Part shown: in pieces, positions 24,620-37,876 of the stretch
How the letters are laid out: every line of letters begins with the position of its first letter
How positions within the stretch are numbered: position 1 is the stretch's first letter
Assembly: GCA_964058845.1 (NCBI GenBank)
Contig: CAXKVR010000091.1
Coordinates: 248,001 to 312,000, forward strand
DNA length: 64,000 nt
Direction of reading: 5' to 3'
Source: Carex sylvatica
Taxonomy: Eukaryota > Streptophyta > Magnoliopsida > Poales > Cyperaceae
Position numbers and translations under genes: made by a program
Notes under the pieces: model-generated
Databases searched by the model: none
What the model saw: only the letters and a program-made list of their open reading frames with translations
What the model was told of the DNA's origin: nothing

Positions 24620-25091
24620 ATATGTCCCAAGTTGTCGGTAAGGGTGTTAAATGGCAACTTTTTATTTGTTTATTTGTCTGCACATGTAGATTAAAGCTGC
24701 GCCTGTCAGATATATTTTTAATCCTATATATAGTAATAGTTAGATTGCAATTGGTTAGTGAGTTATACATACATACAAGTCTATTTACTATACAATGAGT
24801 GAGGATACAAATGAGGTGGTTTAAATAGGCCACACCTTTTCATTATGTCAGTAAATAAAGTAGGAGACTACTACAGCTTTCACTAATTTCCCTCCTAATG
24901 ATTTCAAGTTTTCAACAATACAGGGTAAAATCTGAGGAGCGTTAGATTTGAGTTATATATTAGAATCCGAAGGCATCATGCATGGTATTCCAGATATTGT
25001 TATGTAAATAGGCCACAAATCAGGTGGTTTAAATAGGCCACAGAAAATCATTCTCAGTAAAGAAACACATCACATGTTGGTTCTAATGATA

Positions 25092-25250
25092 CCTGCCCCC
25101 GTGGGGCCTCTGCTTTAGAGGAAAGCCTGGCCAAACACTACCTAACGCAGTTGGATAAGACATCTGTTCTCCCACGGAAGAACATGGGTTCAAGTAATGT
25201 GTGTATGGTGTGAGTGCCTAAGGGCTTTAACAACAAAAAAAAAAAAAAAA
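25092..25250 (+). mobile_element. tRNA-derived SINE
   Basis: Begins CCTGCCCCCGTGGGG. It has a box-A-like stretch (ACGCAGTTGGATAAGAC), a box-B-like stretch (GGGTTCAAGTAAT) about 35 bases later, the phrase GTGTGAGTGCCTAAGGGC, and a 3' tail of about 16 A. It is flanked by an imperfect duplication TTCTAATGATA / TTCTAACAGTA. These are the usual parts of an RNA-polymerase-III-transcribed plant SINE. It would need a LINE's enzyme to move. Confidence 0.75.
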
Positions 25251-25583
25251 TTCTAACAGTAAATTAAACCAAGTTTTTTTTCTTAAAAAAAAAAAGCCTG
25301 GCCAAACACGACACAGGGAGAGAGAGAGCCAGGGTTGGCTTTTACATAATTTGTATATTATGTAAAAGTAAAAGAAAATATGGTTGTACTAGTTTATTTA
25401 CTACACAATCCGTGAGGATACAAATCATACAGAGCACGCATCGATCGGCAAAGTTGCATAAAAAAAATGATTCTAATATTTGAATCCAACTGCTTTGGAG
25501 TCCAGCCCTCCGTTTTTAATGTCTCCATGATGATAGTGGAACCCATCCCTGTGCTCTGTTCTTGCAATATATAGCATTTATAT

Positions 25584-26008
25584 GAGGTTGGCTACTATGC
25601 TTATATAAGCATATCTCCACATATGCTTATAACTCATTTTTGTGTCTTTAATGTCCAAATGGTCGATCTGAACCATTAGATGTGATCTCTATATTGAAAT
25701 GTGCTTGGAGATCAAATTTTATATTTTTATGAATTTTTTTACTATTAATTAAGCTACTTTGAAAATCGCTGATCTAATGGTGGCTTAACAAAACAGTAAA
25801 ATCAGAAGCCACCATTGGATCAATAATTTTCAAAGTGGCTTAATAAATAGTAAAAAAATTCAGAAAAATATAAAATGTGGTCTCCAAGCACATTTCAATA
25901 TAGATATCACATCTAATGGTTCAGATCGACCATTTGGACGTTGAAAACACAAAAATAAGTTATAAGCATATGTGGAGATATGCTTATATAAATATAGTAG
26001 CCAACCTC
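25584..26008. mobile_element. foldback element, copy 3
   Basis: Close relative of the 21106-21504 element: ends GAGGTTGGCTACTATGC ... AGTAGCCAACCTC, central CCACCATTGGATCA. An exact 10-bp duplication GCATTTATAT flanks it (25574-25583 and 26009-26018). It has no coding sequence. Confidence 0.88.
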
Positions 26009-26018
26009 GCATTTATAT

Positions 26019-27989
26019 AATCTGACATAAATATATTTTAACTATAATAAAAAACATTCATTAGTCAACACTAATAGTACAACAATAAGTGAGCAAATTA
26101 TTTTAAACGAAATAAAAGATAAATAAATTCAACGATGGATAAGCCTAATTCATTTTCAAAGTTATGTTGAATCAAAACAAAATTCAGAGCTTTTCCAAAA
26201 ATTAACGGATATATTTTTTAAAATCCATACATTCCTCTTTAGTAAGTATAGGTAGACAACTGCATTTATTAATCATACAACGTTTAATATATACAAAATT
26301 TATAACTAAAAAAAGTATATGTATTGTTATATATATATGAATCTTACATGGTTGGTTATCATTATTGTAAACATGTAGTGTTAGATTTTGGAGATGATTT
26401 TGGTTACCATGATTGTTTATCTGATATGTATTGTATTTGAAAATATGGATAATTGTAAAAAAAAAAAATTCGTTAACTTATCGGATACGAATAAGAATAA
26501 TAATTTTTTTCGTTATCTTATCCGTCATCTTATATAATATATAGATATATATTTTGTATAAAGATGATACATGAAACAATAAAGTTTTATATTTTATTAA
26601 ATTTTCATAATATAAATTAGTTGTAGTCATTATTCTTTTTTTTCTTTTTTCTTGTTATAGAAACTTTTTTATCGAAAGCACAAATTAAGATGTTAATGAC
26701 ACTTTTTTATCAGTTTACCCTACTTGTACCGTATTAAAAAAAACAGGTTAAAGATCAAAAACAAATTGTCCATTATCATTACAGGTACAGATATGAAAAT
26801 GCTTTCACAAGACTCGTATCGTATCTATTAACACCCCTAGTTGTCGGGGTTATTAATATTTATTTTTCCTGTTGTGAACTCTGTACAAAATTTCATGTAA
26901 CAAACAATTTCCTGCGGTTAATTCCTGCAATAATTATCCGCTCCAATATGTGGTCTTTTAACCCCAACAGATCATGAGAGTATTTATTTATCGCTCTCGA
27001 TGACATCAGACGTTGAAGGAGAAAGGGAGATCCCTTTGGGACATCATAGTTTCACTGTCATATGACATCATGCACTCATTTATTCACAACTGTATCCAAG
27101 TAAACAGATAAGTTGATCAATAATAAAACAATTAATTACTAGCTAGTTCATTCACACTCCGGTCTTGCTTCTGAAATTAGTGGTTGGCAAGCCAATTTTA
27201 ATTTTCCACAAAAGAAGTCCTGTTTCTGAAATTTTACTCAAACACCATGACAAGTCTTTTATTATTATTATTTTTATATATATATCGATGACAATTTTCT
27301 GATAATCTCCTGATTTGAAAAAAAAAAAGTTTTAAGTACGGACGAAACTGTTTTACATTTTGACTGGAAGCATTTTTCTCAAAAGAAGGTATAGTATTAT
27401 AATAAATATTTATCTATTAAGAAAAATCTGTTATTGTAATAAAATCTCCATTTTTATATTATGCACGTAGTTATTCTATTTCTGTCACAATCCGCTACAT
27501 ATTTATACGTAAGGCGTAAGCATACTACACACTTCATCAATAAAAATAAAAATAAATATATTTACTGCCACGAATCGATGTATATACTGCACAAGTATTT
27601 TGATACAAAGGATATAAATGGACACTGCTATTATATAAATGTCTCATAGCCATGTTCATTATGTGTATTCAAACAAACAAAATAAGCAAACTAAGTGGCA
27701 ATATAATGGTTATCCTCACTTTGCCTTCCAGTTTTACTTCTCACCTCGCCTAGCCACATTGTCTTCATCACCTAGAACCCACATAAATAAAGTGGTACGG
27801 ATGAGAGCTCGAACGAAACTCTCCGTGCGGATTTCTAGTTCCAGCCTGGATCTTTGTGAAATTAACTTTAGATATCAAATGTACATTTATCATTCAAATT
27901 CAATTATTGAAATCTATCAAATGATGCACCAATTTAGTTATTTAATCAAAAACATATATTTTTCCTTTTTAATTCACATTTCTTTTACC
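26019..27989. other. gene-free AT-rich stretch
   Basis: No gene or clear element seen. Several poly-A/T tracts and a short TATA-rich tract near 26525-26555 are present. The short open frames here have no family resemblance. Confidence 0.45.
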
Positions 27990-28230
27990 TCACTAAGCGG
28001 CGCATCTAGCTTTCTGCGAAGTCTTGGTTGTCTCACTAGGTGGTGCATCCTGCTTTCTGCTAGGTCTTGATTGTCTCATTAGGCTGTGTATCCATCTTTC
28101 TGCTAAGTTTTGACCCGTGATAGGACCGCTTTCGCCTACAGTCACGTTAACGAGGGATCTAGTCAAACACCGGAACCAATGTATACATCCCGATATGTAA
28201 AACATATCAGCCCCTGTTCACTGATTGTAT
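27990..28230 (-). repeat. LTR fragment related to 61.75-61.97 kb
   Basis: Read on the minus strand it contains TTTGACTAGATCCCTCG, then GTGACTGTAGGC and TCACGGGTCAA, in the same order and spacing as 61760-61820 on the plus strand. After that both copies have imperfect tandem units of about 43 bases around a TAGTGAGA or TAATGAGA word. It is the remains of one LTR family on opposite strands. Confidence 0.7.
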
Positions 28231-29098
28231 TCTAGCCATTTCTATTGACATATATCATGTTCATTTCAAAAATCCATTTCAATTACAATCATGGTATCTT
28301 TCCGTAGATTTCTAAATGCGCCATTCATCACATAACTGTAAAAATAAATATTTAACACAATCGGTAAAGTAATTTAACAACTATCCAGAAAATACACCGC
28401 ACCTGAAATTCCATAAGTTTTTGGAGCGTACTCTTCACGTTTGTCACATCCCTTAATCTCTAGACTTGAACCTAAGTTATTTAATTAATATCGTTTCTAA
28501 ATAATAAATTATTTTCTGAATATTAAATAATTTAAATTCAATATAATATTATATTCAAAATAAAATAATTTAATAAAATCTTTGAAGACGATATTTGAGA
28601 ATATATAGTAGAAATAAAATTTAAGGAAGATTTATGGTATTAAATTTCTGTCAATAATCAATATGTAAAATATTGTTAAATCAATGTTTAGTATGAAAAT
28701 CTAATTTATGAAACAATATAAAATTGTAGATATTATAAATAGCAATAACGAGAAAGCAATAGATAAAATATATAGGTAAAAATATATATCTTTGATTACC
28801 TGTAAACAAAATAGTGCTAGTAACTTGTATCGAGTGATCAACGTGGAGAGATAATAATTTGAGAGAGAGATGTGTAATAGAACGTCGTGATGATGACTGT
28901 TGAGTAATCTGTGGAAAGAGGGGTATATTATATGTGACGGCACAGAGGAAATGGTACAAGCTAATTGCATCTCTTGAATTGTGAATGGGTGTAAATTATG
29001 ATAAGGCATAAACAAAAGGGTGCGAAGTGGTTCTGGGGTAAGTTTTGCCGGGCTGATAGCGGTCAAGGTATTGGGTTGGGTTGTGAAATGGGCTTGAG

Positions 29099-29596
29099 TA
29101 GGGCTGTCAAAAAAATTTGTGGCTTGTGACTCGCCTCTAGCTCGCTCGGTCCAAGCTCGGGCCAAAATAAATGAGCTGAGCCAGGAGTCAGCTCGGCTCG
29201 TTAAGCTACTGTGAATTTAGAGTTTAGCTCCGTATAATTTTAAGTCCAGTCTCATTTTCAAAAGCGCAATTATGCAAAATTAATATATTTTTTGTCTGGA
29301 AAGAAACAATATGAGCTTCAGTTGTTTGAAAATGTGCCTGTTGGATGATTTTTTTCAATTTTTTGAATTGGCTTTCTTATTTTTATATTTTTGAATTTGT
29401 ATAATAACAGTCCAGTAAAGCTCAGTGAGCTAGCTCGTCAGCTCGCGATCTAGCTCGGGCTGGCTTGTCACGAGCGAGCCAAGGATTTTTGGCTCGGGTG
29501 ATCTAGATCCAGCTCGCTTGGTCCAAGCTCGAACTAAAATAAACGAGTCGAGCTAAAGTCCAACTCGGCCCGAGCCACAGCTCGTTTACACCCCTA
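29099..29596. mobile_element. non-autonomous hAT element
   Basis: 498 bases with ends TAGGGCTGTC ... ACACCCCTA and an exact 8-bp target duplication GGCTTGAG (29091-29098, 29597-29604). The subterminal regions are rich in GAGCTCGG/AGCTCG words in inverted arrangement. No transposase. Confidence 0.88.
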
Positions 29597-29604
29597 GGCT
29601 TGAG

Positions 29605-31533
29605 AGACAAGCATAAAGTGAGTGCTTGTGTGGAGAGAAAATAATAATTTGGGCTGCTGGAAATTATTAACAAAATATTGAAATATTCTTATAATATTTT
29701 AAGTATCAACTTGTTAATAATATGATGCAAAATAATCTATATTTTTACGTATGTTACAAATCTGCCAACGGCGGAGATTGAAAAATAAATTTTCGAATTG
29801 AATATCAATCCTCTATCACATAATCTGTTTTCTTTTAATTAAATACATCTATTTTATGTGTAGAAATCTAAATTTAGTTAAAAAATATGCTCGCCACACA
29901 GACTGTTATATTTTCCCCTTACAACTATTTTAATTCTTGCAATTAAATTATTTCATTATTTCTCTATTTCCGTTATTTTATTTCTTCTATTCTTCTATAG
30001 TTTCGACAATGAAAATAGAAAAAATCATATCTTTTCAGATTTTATTTAGTGCTGTTGTATATTTGTGAATAGATGAATAGCAGATATTGTGTTGATGAAA
30101 ACAATCATATATTTCTGATTTAGAGAGAAAATGAAGAATATCTAGAACATTCGTGTAGAGCAATAATATGTAGAGAAATTTTTATTGTTAAAATAATTTC
30201 TATCAAAAATATATATGTAAAGAAAATTCTTATTTGAATCATTTCTTCGATCTAATCATTTAATGACATGTCTTAGTTGTGGAGAAAATTAGATATTATT
30301 TGGATATGTTATAGTTCATATGTTTTTTTTTTGCTTTTCATGTTATATTTGATATTTGATATTTTTCTTTGCATGTTATATTTGATATGTTTTTTTTTCA
30401 TTAGTTGTTTTTTTTATTGTTATATATTATTTGAATTTCTGTTTTTTTCATTTGTCTTTTATTTTAATTTAAATATTTTTTTTATTTTGTGTGAATGTCA
30501 AACAAAAAAGTCTCTTCATATTTTATTCAATCTTATAAAATGTCCCCGTTATAATGTACGGCACGATATTAGTAATAATGTATGTATGTGATTTATTAGT
30601 TTGAACATCCTTTAAAGAAAAATAGACGTCACGTACTGTTGCTGATGTTAATTAATTGGACAGGTGGATGTGATACACAACAAAATTACTGTTGCTGACG
30701 TTAAGTAATTGCATTTGAATGCTTATTGTTTGTTTTGTTATGTGTATCTGTACTGATAATTGTTTTTATGTAACCATGAGGGTAATTACTAAATTTGACC
30801 ATGTATTTATTGTTATCCAAATAATTTGACCATATATAACTTACAAAATTTGGCCTTGGAATTTTAGCTTGAATGATTGAAAATCACAAGCACAAATTAA
30901 GGTGCACAGCGCTTAAATGAATAGTGCTTCACAGTATACTTGACTTAAATGTAGACAATAAATGCCGTTTGAAAAATGTACGTAACTATTGCAACTTTCT
31001 CCATATTAATTCAAGCACCCCTTTATTACCATACTAGACATTGATTGCGTGTTTCGTTTTTCAAAATATGATAGTTTAATGAGGCTGAAGACTGAAAGAA
31101 AAATTATAAAAATTGTTTGGTCTCATCAAGAATTAATTTTGTATTTCGATATAAATTTTACTAAATTGTACTCAATTTAAATTTCTGAACAAAGAATAAT
31201 GTACAAATTTTAAAGCTGAATTAATATAATATTTTTTACTCAGTGGCGTCTAACTTATTTTTCCTTTTTAGATCAAGGAATGTGAACTGTAAGTTCTATA
31301 CAGTAAGTGACAACTAAAAAGGAATAAAAATTAGAAAATTTAATTATCTGAGAGGATGATCCCAAAAAACTAAATGGGTAATAACTTGTTGGTCAAAATC
31401 TTAACCCTGATAAATATTTATATACAAATAAGAATTCGCTACTGATACGTGAACTTTTTCTCCATTGTTATTGTTACTAAAAATTGCAATGCCAGGAACA
31501 AGATAAATTACATAATGGAAGATATAAATATTA
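29605..31533. other. gene-free AT-rich stretch
   Basis: No coding sequence supported. The open frame near 30277-30591 is a low-complexity Phe/Leu/Ile translation of T-rich DNA. Confidence 0.5.
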
Positions 31534-32544
31534 GGGAAAAATTTCCAGTGTACCCACACAAACTTTCAAAATATATAGCCAATTTTTCCATAAAAACACA
31601 ATAATATTCAATATCCCCATACAAACTTAACATTATTTCTTATATCTCTTTTATTTATTCAACCATTATATTTAGTTATTTAATTTTTTTTGATAAATAT
31701 ACCCTCCTTGTTCCTTCTTATTCTTTATCAACGGGGTTTGGTATGAGTTAGAGCCCTCTCAACCCTAATCGTGAGTTAAAAAAACACAAAGCCTGTCAAT
31801 CCGTTTCTCTCATCTCCTTAGGTTTATTTCATTTTATTTTATTTTATTCTATTTTATATTTTGGATATTGAGGTTTTCAAATGAAATCCTGCTCTCTTAG
31901 ACTAACATAGGATCACTGTTGGAGGCACCGCCTGTTTCCGGCGAACATTCCGGTATCCTCTGGCTGTTGATCTTTGGTGTGTCTTGTTAAAACTGAAACT
32001 TCATTTTCCCTACTGTTTTGATTACAAACCCTGAACTATAGCGATATTTTTTTCAAGCAATGTAACATAAGAAGACTAAAATTTATAAATAATAAATAAT
32101 GTTGTTAACATTTTGATAGTTTGATTTAACTAAATTAGTTTGAAAAATGCAAATTGATACGGTCGAATAGAAAATACAGAGAGAAAATGAGAGAACGGAG
32201 AATACTAACAGACAGAGTATTAGGCAGTAGCTGCCAAACTTTCAAACAGAGAGGAGGGGAAAAGGATTTTGGTACTGATGGAAAGGAATTGTATTTCAAG
32301 TATTGATGCAAGAAGCTACTGCGTTAGTCACAGTTTCAGCGAAACTCCATTACTCGTTTCCTGAATAAGAGAAGAAGGGTATATTTGTCAATTATATTTT
32401 AAAGTAACTAAATAAAATGATTAAAGAAATAAAGGGGATAGAAGAAATAATATTAAGTTTGTATGAGGATAATGGATATTATACCTTTTTTATGGGGAAA
32501 CTGGCTATTTTGATAGTTTGTATGGGTACACTTGAAGTTTTCCC
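31534..32544. mobile_element. MULE-type element
   Basis: Inverted termini of well over 100 bases (left GGGAAAAATTTCCAGTGTACCC, right GGGTACACTTGAAGTTTTCCC). Near-exact 9-bp duplication TAAATATTA / TAAATAGTT. 1,011 bp, no transposase seen. Confidence 0.75.
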
Positions 32545-33371
32545 TAAATAGTTTATGCATATGCAATCAATCTTACTCTTGTTGTACATTATTACTACAT
32601 ATATGTATCAAAAATTTCGAGATACCTTAAAAGTTATTCAAAACGAGAACAAAGACATTATTTTTTTATCTGTCAATTTAAATTTAAATGTAATTAGTTT
32701 GCAGTACAAATCTTGTTTCTATCACTTACATATTGAGAGATAACAAAATAATATTTTTCTTTTTGCCTATAAAAACTATAAAATTGCAGTATATATCTTG
32801 TATTGAAATAGTCTAATGGCGGCTGGCAAGGCGGGGAAAGTATGTCGGCTTTTAAAGAGATTCAATTGGGTACGTAGTTGAGCTTCTTCGCGGAACTTTC
32901 ATGTAATGCTAGACTAATTTTCAATTTTTGAAATCAATATTTACTTTGAAATATCAAATATCTCTATCTTACTTGCCATTTATTCTTATTTAAGTTATTG
33001 TACCGTTCCAACTTCGAACTGCCTCCATTTATTCTTATTTAAGTGTTGGTCTGTTCCAACTTCCAACTGCCTACATTTATTTATTACGATCTAAGATTAT
33101 TTTTCTGTAGTTTGACTTAGATTGTAGATAATAAATGGAGCAGTTGGAACTTGAAAACGATGTGAGAAATCCTACTATGTGAGACAATAGTATTAATTGT
33201 TGTTTGAGAAATTTTTATATATTATTTGAATATTTGTTGAACATTTATATCTGTCACCAATACACTTATTATTAGTGATATATATTCTGATCACATAGAT
33301 TGTTTGTGTATATATCAAAGTAGATATATCTGTTCCGTTGGAGCAGATAAGCTGGAATTAGAGGGAAACAG

Positions 33372-33867
33372 TAGGGGTGCAAACGGGTTGGATATTATCC
33401 GACCGTATCCGAAAATTTAATATGGATATCCGATATCTGAATATTCGTGCAGATACAGATACATATATGGTTTTGAATTTTAATTATCCCTATACGAATA
33501 GTAAATATATATTATGTAGTTTAATATATATTATGAAAAAAAAATATGTTATTCACTATGGTCATGTTTGGTTGTGAAGTAACTTTAAATCAGAGTAAAT
33601 TGCTTACTCCAAGTTAAGGTGGAGTAAGTTAAACTACATTTCTAGATGAAGTAAGTTACTCCGGTTTAGCTCTCATCTTACGCCATCTTACTCCTTTTAT
33701 TTTACTCCTCGTTTGACTCCTTAAACGTGGAGCAAGGGGTTTACTTCATCTCTTACTCCACAACCAAATATTACCTATTATAAAAAGCGGATATCCATAT
33801 CTGTATCCAGAAAATAAAAATGCATATAGATATAGTTTTACCACTATCTGATCCGTTTGCACCCGTA
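33372..33867. mobile_element. non-autonomous hAT-like element with a nested MITE
   Basis: Ends TAGGGGTGCAAACGG and CCGTTTGCACCCGTA. Flanks GGAAACAG / GGAAAACA look like a damaged 8-bp duplication. The arms carry inverted GGATATCCGATATC-type words. A second inverted-repeat unit (about 33560-33775, GTCATGTTTGGTTGTG ... CACAACCAAATATTACC) with repeated TTACTCC words sits in the middle. Confidence 0.7.
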
Positions 33868-35045
33868 GGAAAACATGTTTAGCTAGCTTGGAACTACAAG
33901 AAAATTTCAGTAAACTATAGTTACAATTTAATTTCAATCCTTAATTTATTTATATGTACCGTTAAGCTATATAGTTACAATTTAATTTAATAATGTTGTT
34001 ATATTTTAGGAATTATAATTTTGTCTGGTGTCGTCACCTTCTATTAGCCATTGACACATTCAACAAACGTAGGTGAAGCAACAACTGGCGCCGGAAATGG
34101 TAGCATAAATTATTCTTCTTAAACATTTAAATGTTATATTAAACTAGTGGCGGTTTTTTAATGTAATGACTGAAACGATTAATCTTTCCGATTCATTGAT
34201 TTGTTATGTAACATAACTGTTGTTGTATTGTTTGCATGTATTTTCTGGTTACTAAGTGACGGTTATTTAAAACCAAACCGATACAGATTGTTTGTAAATA
34301 GAAGTCATTTTGTGATTTTTTTTGTTATGTAACATAATTGTTATTGTCTTACTTGTATTTTCTGATTTTAAATTTGTATGACGTATAAAAAGTACATTTA
34401 TCTTCAAATACATGCCTCTTCAGTTTCTGATCAAACACTTTCAAATTTGATCCCGCCTCTTCACTTCCCTCTCTCCCTCTCTATCGTTTGACTACACCTA
34501 GAGCACACAAATCTTCTCTTCTCAATATACTTTTCTATAACTTGGAGTTTTCGGCTTTTAGGTTTTCATGCAATTATATCATTCAAATAAATTATTATTA
34601 ACAATAAATATTCAAATAGTTTCAAAACATACTCAGTCCATTATGCAAACAATATATGCATACTTCCGTTGGGACATGGTGTTTATCTTTTTTGTCGTCG
34701 CACCAGTCTATATATGCCCCTAGCTAGGAGGTAGCTTATCCTAAAAAAAAAAAATAGGAGGTTGCTTACGTCATTACCCTCCATCTCTCGTCCTTAATTA
34801 CTTCTCTGCATGAATGTACCTAACTAATAGTATGTATGTCTAAATTTTCAACAAAATTAACATATTTTTTGGAATTATCTCCAACAAATTTATTTTGAAC
34901 TTAAATAGTGAACATTTTAACAAATATGGCATTATTGATAATCGACAATTATTTGTCAATTACTTGTCTGTTACTAAAGATTATTTGCCCATAACAGAAA
35001 TTTGAGATTGAAATTGTACCGTCCGATCCAAATATGGGTCAGAAA
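33868..35045. other. gene-free stretch
   Basis: Nothing coding supported. It has AT-rich spacer sequence and a short CT-rich tract near 34455-34485. Confidence 0.45.
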
Positions 35046-35785
35046 TCATGTGAGTACATAAAACAAACGGACCTGATTTAAAACCAAAAATTCAGTTAGA
35101 TGTGAGTACTTGAGTTTTTCACTTTTAGTCTTGCTAGTTCTCTGCCATAGAGGGAGAGAAGTGGGTTTTAGAGAATAAAACAAGAGCAAGTCTTTAGTGA
35201 GTTCACCTGCAAAAATCAGTTTGAGAGATGGTACCAATAATGTGTTGGTAAGAGTTTGATATCCCAGCCCCAATTAAAGGATATACACCTCCATTAGCAT
35301 TTATTATACTATTTTTTGCACTCTTTTATGGTTAATAATGTTCCTCTCCTCATGTGTCATATGGTTTGTCGCACCAGATTCAATAATCCAATCTTAAGAG
35401 TTGATGATACAAGTCTTATGAGATTCACTGAGTTGAAGTACCTTGCCAAATTTTGACTTAGAAAAATGATTATGTTTCTCACCTTGTACCAAAGTATCTA
35501 CACCTTTACTGGTACCTGTAGTTTCAGCTGTGATGTGCCCAGCGTGTGCCATCACTGATTTGAGGTTACTAGCTGCGTGTGTTGATTCACTAGTGTCTCT
35601 ACTGTCATTCGATTTGGACAAGTGAATTAGTTTGGGCATATTTCCTCCAGTTGCTGCCATGCTTGCCTGGCCTCTATTCACCTCATTTTTTATCCTTTTT
35701 TCCATATTTTTCCACCACTCGGGATATTCAACAAGTTCAAAACATATGTTAGAAAACTTGTCTCGTTAACCACGTGTGGCCATGG
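35046..35785 (-). pseudogene. Copia gag-protease fragment
   Basis: On the minus strand, 35760-35394 gives a gag-end frame (EYPEWWKNMEKR ... MPKLIHLSK). Next, near 35400-35340, comes DWIIESGATNHMTHEE, the Copia aspartic-protease/GAG-pre-integrase motif with Glu in place of the catalytic Asp. 35273-35046 continues with LTNTLLVPSLKL. A stop separates the pieces and integrase does not follow. It is a decayed fragment abutting the 3' LTR of the next element. Confidence 0.8.
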
Positions 35786-35819
35786 CAGTCGAGTTTTTCA
35801 CCATCTCTTGTCCATCTTT

Positions 35820-36887
35820 TGTTGGTCCCAAAGGCACTTAGAGGGTCATAATAGGGCCTTTTAAAAAAAATTAATCTAAATTAAATTATCTAGCGTGTCT
35901 ATGAGTTATTATTGGCGGAAACTAAAATGTAAAATACGTAAAGTAAATAGTAGAGTTTAAAGACACTTGATACGAGAGTTGTTTATAGAGTTCGGCACTA
36001 ACGCCTATGTTTCCGTGGCCCACGAGTTTCGCGATGGCACGCCTTTCTTTACCCAATGAGAAAAGAATACAAAGTGAAACTGGTGAGCCCTTACAAACTT
36101 ATGAGAAGTCACACGGCCCGAATGCGAGCATTAAAGGATCAAAGAATGACAATCTGATTCGCGACAATTTAAGGATTGCAAGGTAAGCGCGAGGCTCGGA
36201 GCAATAATTTATTTGGTCACGCAGGATCAATCTAGGAGTTGTTGTATTGATTGAATAAGTTTGAGATTGATTGTGAGTATTGACGTTTAAGTGCACAAGC
36301 AACAAAGGCTTTCTTTAGATATGTAAATATGAAATATTGAAGTTGAGGGCGGCTAGAGTGTCAATCTAAACCTTGGTATAGCTTCTATTTATAGAGAGCT
36401 GATAAAAGAAAGTATCTGATGCTGACTGTTGCAACGGTACATCGACCGTTACAATGGTAGGATAGTCTAAACAAATTTGGACTGCAACGGTAGGGACCGT
36501 TATAACGATCCTCATAACGCGAGGCCTTGTCTCATCTACCGATCTGCGCCAGTTATTTATTTAATCCAGTGCAACAATTTTGTGGATTTATTTATTCTGT
36601 TGCAACGGTTCCTGAAACATTGCAACGGTAGGCCTCACTTAGGTTAGTCTCAAGCTTATTTTACCAATTTTATAAATTGATTGTCTTTAATCTTGAGTTA
36701 ATGCTTTGGCTATCAATTATCTTGTGCTTTAATACTACATCCTCGATGTTGTATTGCAGTTCATTAATTCATCATCGATGTATATTTATTGAATCTTCAA
36801 TCGTCATGAACCTACACAATGTCTCAAGAAGAAAAACTGTAAAATGCAAATTATGCATGTTTTGCAAATCTAGTCCAAAAGCCAACA
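35820..36887 (-). repeat. 3' LTR of the SIRE-like element
   Basis: On the minus strand it begins TGTTGGCTTTTGG right after a purine-rich tract (CAAAAGAGAGAGAT) and ends GGGACCAACA. A TATA-like CTCTATAAATAGAAGC lies inside near 36385-36400. It contains several GTTGCAACGGT/ACCGTTGCAAC-type inverted words (36430-36630). Confidence 0.65.
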
Positions 36888-37876
36888 ATCTCTCTCTTTT
36901 GATGATTTACAAAATATGCATATCAAGTGAGTGCATAAATTAGTTATTGCTACATAGTTCAGAAAATTTGAAATTTTTGAAATTTTTGTTTTTTCCTTGT
37001 TCTTGTGTTTGTGTGTGGTGTGTCATGAAATATTAATATAGCATGAACTTGTAATATCTCCTTCCCATTTTGGAAATTGTCAAAAGAGCTAGAAATAAAA
37101 TATAATTATGCTCAAAATGAAGAGAGGGCTCCCACTCAATTCATGCACTCCCCCTTAATTTGATAAAATTATCAATTAAGGCCTATATATAAAAAATATC
37201 AATAAAATATTGAAATTAAAGCATGTCAATTTGCACTAAGTTTGAATTTTAAAGTGTATGTAGTGCAACATATGAAACTTTGGCTCTTATTAATCATGAA
37301 ATTGTTGAAGTTAAAATAAATGCGACTTGATCATTTGATTCTTGTAAACTAAGAGAATATTGAGATTAAAATATCGATTAAGTGTATTAGCCTCTTATTT
37401 TATGCAAAATATTGAAATTATAGCGTGAAATTTTTAATAAATATTGAAATTTAAGAGGATATATTGATCATTTTGTTGATTCTTCTCATCGGTGTAATTT
37501 TGAAGTTTAATAAATGATCGATAGATGCTGCCTCTAAATTAGGCAAAAATATTAAAATTATATTGTTGGAACCGATCATATATTTGTCTTTTTATTTAGT
37601 CATTTGTACATGTCATTAAATATGTGTGCCTCTAAAATAGGCGGAAATATTGAGATTATAATTATTTAAATTTGATCATTCTTGTTCTTCTAAGAATAAG
37701 ATATGTTGAAGTTTTGGAATGACCAAATAATAATTTTGTTCACTAGAAGACGCAATTCAAAAATAATATAGAGGTTAAACTTAAGCCCTAAGATACTTCA
37801 TTTTTTAAAGAAAATTAAAATTTAAATCAAAGACATGGATATTAAGATAGATTCATCTCTCCTAAACTCCAATGAA
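36888..37876 (-). repeat. 3' untranslated part of the element with internal repeats
   Basis: AT-rich. Imperfect repeats of a unit containing GCCTCTAAATTAGGC and AAATATTGAAATTA recur about four times between 37230 and 37700. No coding sequence seen. Confidence 0.45.

Noticed and set aside
25110..25200. tRNA gene
   Set aside because: Only the promoter boxes resemble a tRNA; no cloverleaf or anticodon arm is convincing, and the A-tail and duplication indicate a SINE.
27639..28070. 143-codon plus-strand frame
   Set aside because: Low-complexity composition, no motif, and its end lies in the LTR fragment at 28 kb.
28701..29165. 154-codon minus-strand frame
   Set aside because: No recognisable domain, composition follows the DNA, and it runs through the border of the hAT element at 29099.
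30277..30591. small membrane protein gene
   Set aside because: The Phe/Leu/Ile-rich translation reflects T-rich DNA; there is no conserved motif, promoter or neighbour to support it.
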